Below, in pieces: positions 60,426 to 64,000 of a DNA stretch of 64,000 nt. Numbering within the stretch: the stretch's first letter is position 1; every line of letters starts with the position of its first letter. The notes below the pieces were generated by a model. It ran no database searches, had not been told where the DNA came from, and saw only the letters and a list, made by a program, of their open reading frames with translations. A program made the translations under genes and the position numbers. Origin of the DNA: Paraburkholderia lacunae (GTDB taxonomy: Bacteria; Pseudomonadota; Gammaproteobacteria; Burkholderiales; Burkholderiaceae); contig NZ_QHKS01000027.1 of NCBI RefSeq assembly GCF_003353175.1, forward strand, positions 1 through 64,000. Reading direction: 5' to 3'.

Positions 60426-61061
60426 TTAAGCCGTCTCTTCGAGACCGAACGGCGCGAGAGAGCCGCGCCCTGCCCGCACCAGCACTGGTTCGGGGCCGGT
60501 CAGATCGATCACGGTGGATGGCTCGCACACGCACGCGCCGCCGTCGATCACCAGATCGAGCTGCTTTTCCAGGCGTGCGCGGATTTCTTCCGGGTCATTC
60601 AGCGGCCGGGTTTCGCCCGGCATGACCAGTGTCGAGCCGAGCAGCGGCTGGCCGAGTTCTTCGAGAATCGCGAGCGTGATCGCGTGATCCGGCACCCGCA
60701 GCCCGATCGTCTTGCGCGACGGATGCGACAGGCGCCGCGGCACTTCCTTGGTGGCCTGCAGCACGAACACATAAGGCCCGGGCGTCACCGATCTGATCAG
60801 CCGGAACTGGCGGTTATCCACCATCGCGAAGTTCGCCAGCTCCGACAGGTCGCGCACCAGCAGCGACAGTAATTGCTTCTCGTCGAGACCGCGAATCCGC
60901 CGCAGACGCTCGACCGCGTCCTTGTCGTCGAGATGACAGGCGAGCGCGTAGCTCGAATCGGTCGGCAACGCGACGACGCCGCCGTCGTTGATGATCTGCG
61001 CGGCCTGCTTGACGAGGCGCGGCTGCGGATTGTCCGGGTGAAGCCGAAAGTATTGGGACAT
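60426..61061 (-). CDS. yciO: YciO/YrdC/Sua5-family protein
   Basis: 211 aa, close to E. coli YciO (206). DNPQPRLVKQAAQIINDGGV and then VALPTDSSYALACHLDDKDA, IRGLDEKQLLSLLVRDLSEL, VTPGPYVFVLQATKEVPRRL and GLRVPDHAITLAI match. YciO is a paralogue of TsaC, which makes threonylcarbamoyl-AMP for tRNA t6A; YciO's own activity is weak and its role unclear. The frame extends 6 codons up, but MSQYFRLHPDN is the usual start. The PHP gene is adjacent, as in E. coli yciV-yciO. Confidence 0.92.
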   Translation of the reverse strand: MSQYFRLHPDNPQPRLVKQAAQIINDGGVVALPTDSSYALACHLDDKDAVERLRRIRGLDEKQLLSLLVRDLSELANFAMVDNRQFRLIRSVTPGPYVFVLQATKEVPRRLSHPSRKTIGLRVPDHAITLAILEELGQPLLGSTLVMPGETRPLNDPEEIRARLEKQLDLVIDGGACVCEPSTVIDLTGPEPVLVRAGRGSLAPFGLEETA

Positions 61062-61181
61062 GATGACTAGCTGACTCACGATCGCTACAGCGGGTCGCTA
61101 CAGCGCGGAAATGGACGGGGGGCGCACACGCCCGGGATGACGGCTGCTTCACGTGACGTGCCGCCGTGGCACGGCGCGCGG

Positions 61182-62012
61182 TCACAGCCAGCGTTCCCAG
61201 ACGGGCTTGAGGTCGGAGGGCAGCGGCGGCAGCGAGCCGAGTTCGACGCGGCCCTCGCCGGGCGCGTGAAAATCCGAACCGCGCGAGGCCTCGAAGCCGA
61301 ACCGGCGCGCCACATCCGCGTATTCGCGATATTGATCCGGCGTGTGGCTGCCCGTCACCACTTCGATCGCCTTGCCGCCCAGATCGATGAATTCGGCGAA
61401 AAACGCATCGAATTCGACCGGCGTGTACGCATAACGGCCCGGATGCGCGACGATCGCCTCGCCGCCTGCCGTCCGGATCCAGCCGACCGCGTCAGCCAGT
61501 TTGGCCCAGCGATGCGGCACGTAGCCGGGCTTGCCGTCGCCGAGATAGCGGGTGAACACGTCTTGCGTGGAGCTCGCGTACCCGCTTTCGACCATGAAGC
61601 GCGCGAAGTGCGTGCGCGAAATCATGTCCGGGTTGGAGACGTACTTCAGCGCGCCCTCGTAGGCATCCGGAATACCGAGCGTGGCGAGCTGCTCGCCGAT
61701 CGCTTCCGCACGCGCGGCGCGGCCGTTGCGCGTGCGCGCGAGGCCGTCGATCAACGTCGCATTGGTTGGATCGATGCCGAGGCCGACGATGTGCACCGTG
61801 CGCGAAGCCCACGTCACCGAAATCTCCACGCCGCTCAGATAGCCCATGCCGAGCCCTTCGGCCGTGCAGCGCGCCTCGTGCTGGCCGCCGAGTTCGTCGT
61901 GGTCGGTCAAGGCCCACAGCGTCACGCCGCCCGCGTGCGCGCGGCGCGCGACATCGGCCGGCGCGAACTGGCCGTCGGAGACGGTGGAGTGGCAGTGGAG
62001 GTCAGCGTTCAT
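61182..62012 (-). CDS. PHP-domain phosphatase/exonuclease (RNase AM, YciV type)
   Basis: 276 aa. The PHP metal motifs are DLHCHSTVSDG at the start, LWALTDHDELGG, GVEISVTW, IVAHPGRYAYTP and SRGSDFHAPGE. The E. coli homologue YciV trims 5' ends of rRNA and dephosphorylates 3',5'-nucleoside bisphosphates. Length and motifs fit. It lies 120 bases upstream of yciO on the same strand. Confidence 0.92.
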   Translation of the reverse strand: MNADLHCHSTVSDGQFAPADVARRAHAGGVTLWALTDHDELGGQHEARCTAEGLGMGYLSGVEISVTWASRTVHIVGLGIDPTNATLIDGLARTRNGRAARAEAIGEQLATLGIPDAYEGALKYVSNPDMISRTHFARFMVESGYASSTQDVFTRYLGDGKPGYVPHRWAKLADAVGWIRTAGGEAIVAHPGRYAYTPVEFDAFFAEFIDLGGKAIEVVTGSHTPDQYREYADVARRFGFEASRGSDFHAPGEGRVELGSLPPLPSDLKPVWERWL

Positions 62013-62129
62013 CAGTGTCTTGAAAAGGTTCTGCGGCCATTTTACTGCAACGCAGTAAGCGGCCGCAGAGCTATCTCTCGTAGCCGACCCGATTCGCTGA
62101 AGTTTTTGCAGAAGGTTTTTGTAAAGAAG

Positions 62130-63014
62130 TTACGCGCAAAATCCCTCGATCAGGGCGGCGATCTGCTCCGGCTGGTCGTGGTGCACCATGTGCCCCGCTT
62201 CGTCGATGATTTTCTCGCGCCAGTTCGGAAACGCCTGAAAGCGCGCCTTGAATTCGTCGAGCGCGATTTCGCCGGCGATGTGCGCGAGCGTCGGCGAGTT
62301 GGCCGCCTCGACGTGCAGCACCTTCGCGCTCACTTTGCGCCACACGGCCATCACTTCGTCGAGCCGGTACAGCATCGGCCCGCGCAGCTTGTGCGCCGGA
62401 TCGGCGAGCAGCATGAAGCGCCCTTCTCCGTCCGGCTTGGACCAATGCTGGGCAAGGAACTGCGCGCGCTGCGGCGCGAGCCGCGGATTGGTCTTGATCA
62501 GCCGGCCGGCGACCTCGTCGAGCGACGCGTAGCGCTTCAGTTGCGGCGGATCGCGCAATTCGTCGAGCCAGTTGCGCAGGCGCCTGGGCGCTTGCGCCGA
62601 GTGCGACGGCGCGAGACCGAAGCCCTCCAGGTCGACCACGCGCCGCACCCGCTCCGGCCGCACGCCCGCATACAGGCAGACGATGTTCGCGCCCATGCTG
62701 TGGCCGACCAGATTGACTTCGCCGGTCGGCGCGTAGTGATCGAGCAGCGCGTCGAGATCGCCGAGGTAGTCCGGAATCCAGTAGTTGCCGCCGCCGCGCT
62801 CGGCAACCGGCCAGTCGGACAGGCCAAAACCGCGCATATCAGGCGCGATCACCTGCCAGTCGCCGCCCAAAGCATCGACGACGAACTGGAACGACGCCGC
62901 CACGTCCATCCAGCCGTGCAGCATGAACAGCTTCGGCGCATCCGGATTGCCCCAGCGCCGCACGTGCAAACGGATGCCGCGCACGGCGACGAACTCAGAC
63001 TGGCAGATATTCAT
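62130..63014 (-). CDS. Alpha/beta-fold hydrolase
   Basis: 294 aa. The nucleophile elbow is GHSMGAN (in VNLVGHSMGANIVCLYAGVR), the oxyanion region KLFMLHGWMDVAASFQFVVD, and the likely final His lies in DEAGHMVHHDQPEQIAAL near the C-terminus. Esterase, epoxide hydrolase or haloalkane dehalogenase activity cannot be separated from sequence here, though Ser argues for an esterase-like enzyme. Own -10 TATAAT at 63048. It lies between DUF455 and PHP genes. Confidence 0.9.
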   Translation of the reverse strand: MNICQSEFVAVRGIRLHVRRWGNPDAPKLFMLHGWMDVAASFQFVVDALGGDWQVIAPDMRGFGLSDWPVAERGGGNYWIPDYLGDLDALLDHYAPTGEVNLVGHSMGANIVCLYAGVRPERVRRVVDLEGFGLAPSHSAQAPRRLRNWLDELRDPPQLKRYASLDEVAGRLIKTNPRLAPQRAQFLAQHWSKPDGEGRFMLLADPAHKLRGPMLYRLDEVMAVWRKVSAKVLHVEAANSPTLAHIAGEIALDEFKARFQAFPNWREKIIDEAGHMVHHDQPEQIAALIEGFCA

Positions 63015-63047
63015 GAGCGACGCGCCCGAAAAAAGAATGGTCGTTCT

Positions 63048-63053
63048 ATTATA
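63048..63053 (-). promoter_or_regulatory. -10 of the alpha/beta hydrolase
   Basis: Perfect TATAAT on the minus strand, 34 bases before the ATG; leader about 27 bases. No matching -35. It lies in the 85-base gap after the DUF455 gene. Confidence 0.5.
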
Positions 63054-63099
63054 ACGAGATAGCCGGACGCCGCGCCTGGATCATATCTGGAAGAACGCT

Positions 63100-63981
63100 T
63101 CAGTCCGCGCCGGACTGCACCCGATCCAGACCCGCCAGTGTGACCAGTTCGGCGAGTTCGGCTTCGTCGAAACCAGCGTCGCGGCGAGCTTCGAAATTGA
63201 ACGGACCGCGTAATTTCGGTGCGTGATACTGCTCGGCAAGGCGCGCGTAGGTGAAGTGCGGATCGAGGCCGGCCTGCTCGCACAGATAGCGGAACCAGCG
63301 ATTGCCGATCAGCACGTGGCCGATTTCATCGCGCAGGATCACGTCGAGAATCGCCGCCGACGCCTGGTCGCCGGCCTGTTGCAGGCGGGCGCGGATCGGC
63401 GGCGAGGCGTCGAGGCCGCGCGCTTCCAGCGTGCGCGGCACCAGCGCCATGCGCGCGAGCACGTCGCCGCGGGTGCGTTCGCACATGTCCCAGAGACCGT
63501 CGTGCGCCGGGAAGTCGCCGTAGGCGTGGCCGAATTGCGCGAGTCGCGCGACCAGCAGCGAGAAATGATGCGCCTCTTCGGCCGCCACTTTGAGCCAGTC
63601 GACATAAAACGCGGCGGGCATGCCGGCAAAGCGCCAGACGGCGTCCAGCGCAAGGTTGATTGCGTTGAATTCGATGTGCGCGAGCGCGTGCAGCAAGACG
63701 GCCCGACCTTGCGGCGATTGCATGCTGCGCCGCCCGAGCTTGCGCGGTTCGACCAGTTCGGGCCGCACAGGACGGCCCGGCAGGCCGGAAGGTTCGTCGA
63801 GCCGGAGGTCTTCGGCGCATGCGAGGCTGCCGTCGAGCACGGCTGCATATAGAGCGCGAGCCGCTGCGGCCTTGCTCGCCGGGTCGATTTCGCGCAACGC
63901 GGCGAGCGCTCCGGTACGCGCGCAATTCGACAGGGACGAAGCAAAGGAAGCGGACGGAACAGACGGAGCAGCGGAAATCAT
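63100..63981 (-). CDS. DUF455 ferritin-like protein
   Basis: 293 aa. DUF455 proteins have a ferritin-like four-helix bundle. Candidate di-iron ligands are in LLHALAHIEFNAINLALDAV, VAAEEAHHFSLLVARL and ILRDEIGHVLIGNRWFRYLC, in the expected E...ExxH...E...ExxH order; related enzymes include tRNA-hydroxylase-like and oxidoreductase forms, but the function here is unknown. The first 20 residues are Ser/Ala-rich. The C-terminus HAPKLRGPFNFEARRDAGFD is the family signature. The gene's promoter is beyond the window's right edge (19 bases remain). Confidence 0.9.
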   Translation of the reverse strand: MISAAPSVPSASFASSLSNCARTGALAALREIDPASKAAAARALYAAVLDGSLACAEDLRLDEPSGLPGRPVRPELVEPRKLGRRSMQSPQGRAVLLHALAHIEFNAINLALDAVWRFAGMPAAFYVDWLKVAAEEAHHFSLLVARLAQFGHAYGDFPAHDGLWDMCERTRGDVLARMALVPRTLEARGLDASPPIRARLQQAGDQASAAILDVILRDEIGHVLIGNRWFRYLCEQAGLDPHFTYARLAEQYHAPKLRGPFNFEARRDAGFDEAELAELVTLAGLDRVQSGAD

Positions 63982-64000
63982 GGCAACGAGATCGGCAATT

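Noticed and set aside
61137..63062. 641-codon plus-strand frame across PHP and hydrolase genes
   Set aside because: Runs antisense over two well-supported genes; composition (Arg/His/Asp) is that of a reverse frame.

Overview
The window looks like the main chromosome of a GC-rich betaproteobacterium of the Burkholderia/Paraburkholderia group. The evidence is the high GC in third codon positions, a Burkholderia-type trimeric porin, the colinear block ndk-rlmN-rodZ-ispG-hisS-yfgM-bamB-der-hfq-hflX-hflK-hflC-DUF2065-hisZ-purA, and the accA-tilS-lysC-tRNA-Ser order. The species call is inference from gene content only; no database was searched.

Layout. 1-123 is the end of an insertion sequence (start of an IS3-type OrfA, reading off the left edge). 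210-557 is a small exported Pro/Tyr-rich protein. 1333-6313 is an accessory carbohydrate cassette on the plus strand: an MFS permease, a GH31 glycosidase and a porin, behind a 775-bp gap that holds an operator-like triple repeat. From 6421 on, the window is core chromosome. 6421-13452 (minus): tRNA-Ser(GCU), lysC, tilS, accA, a DNA glycosylase with a histone-H1-like tail, cysS. 13709-16552 (plus): TPR protein, ppiA, ppiB, lpxH. 16587-18568 (minus): cysE and trmJ, separated by an 8-bp tandem repeat array. 18954-25424 (plus): suhB, an LplT-like transporter, mutS and an exported phosphoesterase-like protein. 25404-31511: slyD, a ribosomal oxygenase, an Ala/Ser lipoprotein, a DinG-type helicase, a YdcH-like protein and an exported coiled-coil repeat protein. 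31786-36166: tex facing kup.

36440-53721 is one 17-kb minus-strand block that joins purine and histidine synthesis (purA, a phosphoribosyltransferase, hisZ), membrane proteolysis control (hflKC), Hfq and the GTPases HflX and Der, outer-membrane assembly (bamB, yfgM), hisS, ispG, rodZ, rlmN and ndk. It is broken once, between bamB and der, by a 394-bp gap with a terminator-like hairpin. 53997-54695 is a Bax-inhibitor-1 family protein facing an MBL hydrolase. 54839-63981 is a second minus-strand block: MBL hydrolase, bamC, dapA, a methyltransferase, trpS, an M50 protease, yciO, a PHP phosphatase, an alpha/beta hydrolase and a DUF455 ferritin-like protein.

Most of the window is conserved housekeeping DNA. 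I found no defence system, CRISPR array, prophage or biosynthetic cluster. The parts worth a second look are the IS-flanked GH31 cassette with its operator-like site, the H1-tailed glycosylase, the octamer array beside trmJ, the low-complexity exported proteins, and a recurrent -10 element. Where the longest open frame starts upstream of a better-supported codon, I chose starts by ribosome-binding site, signal peptide or family length, and said so.
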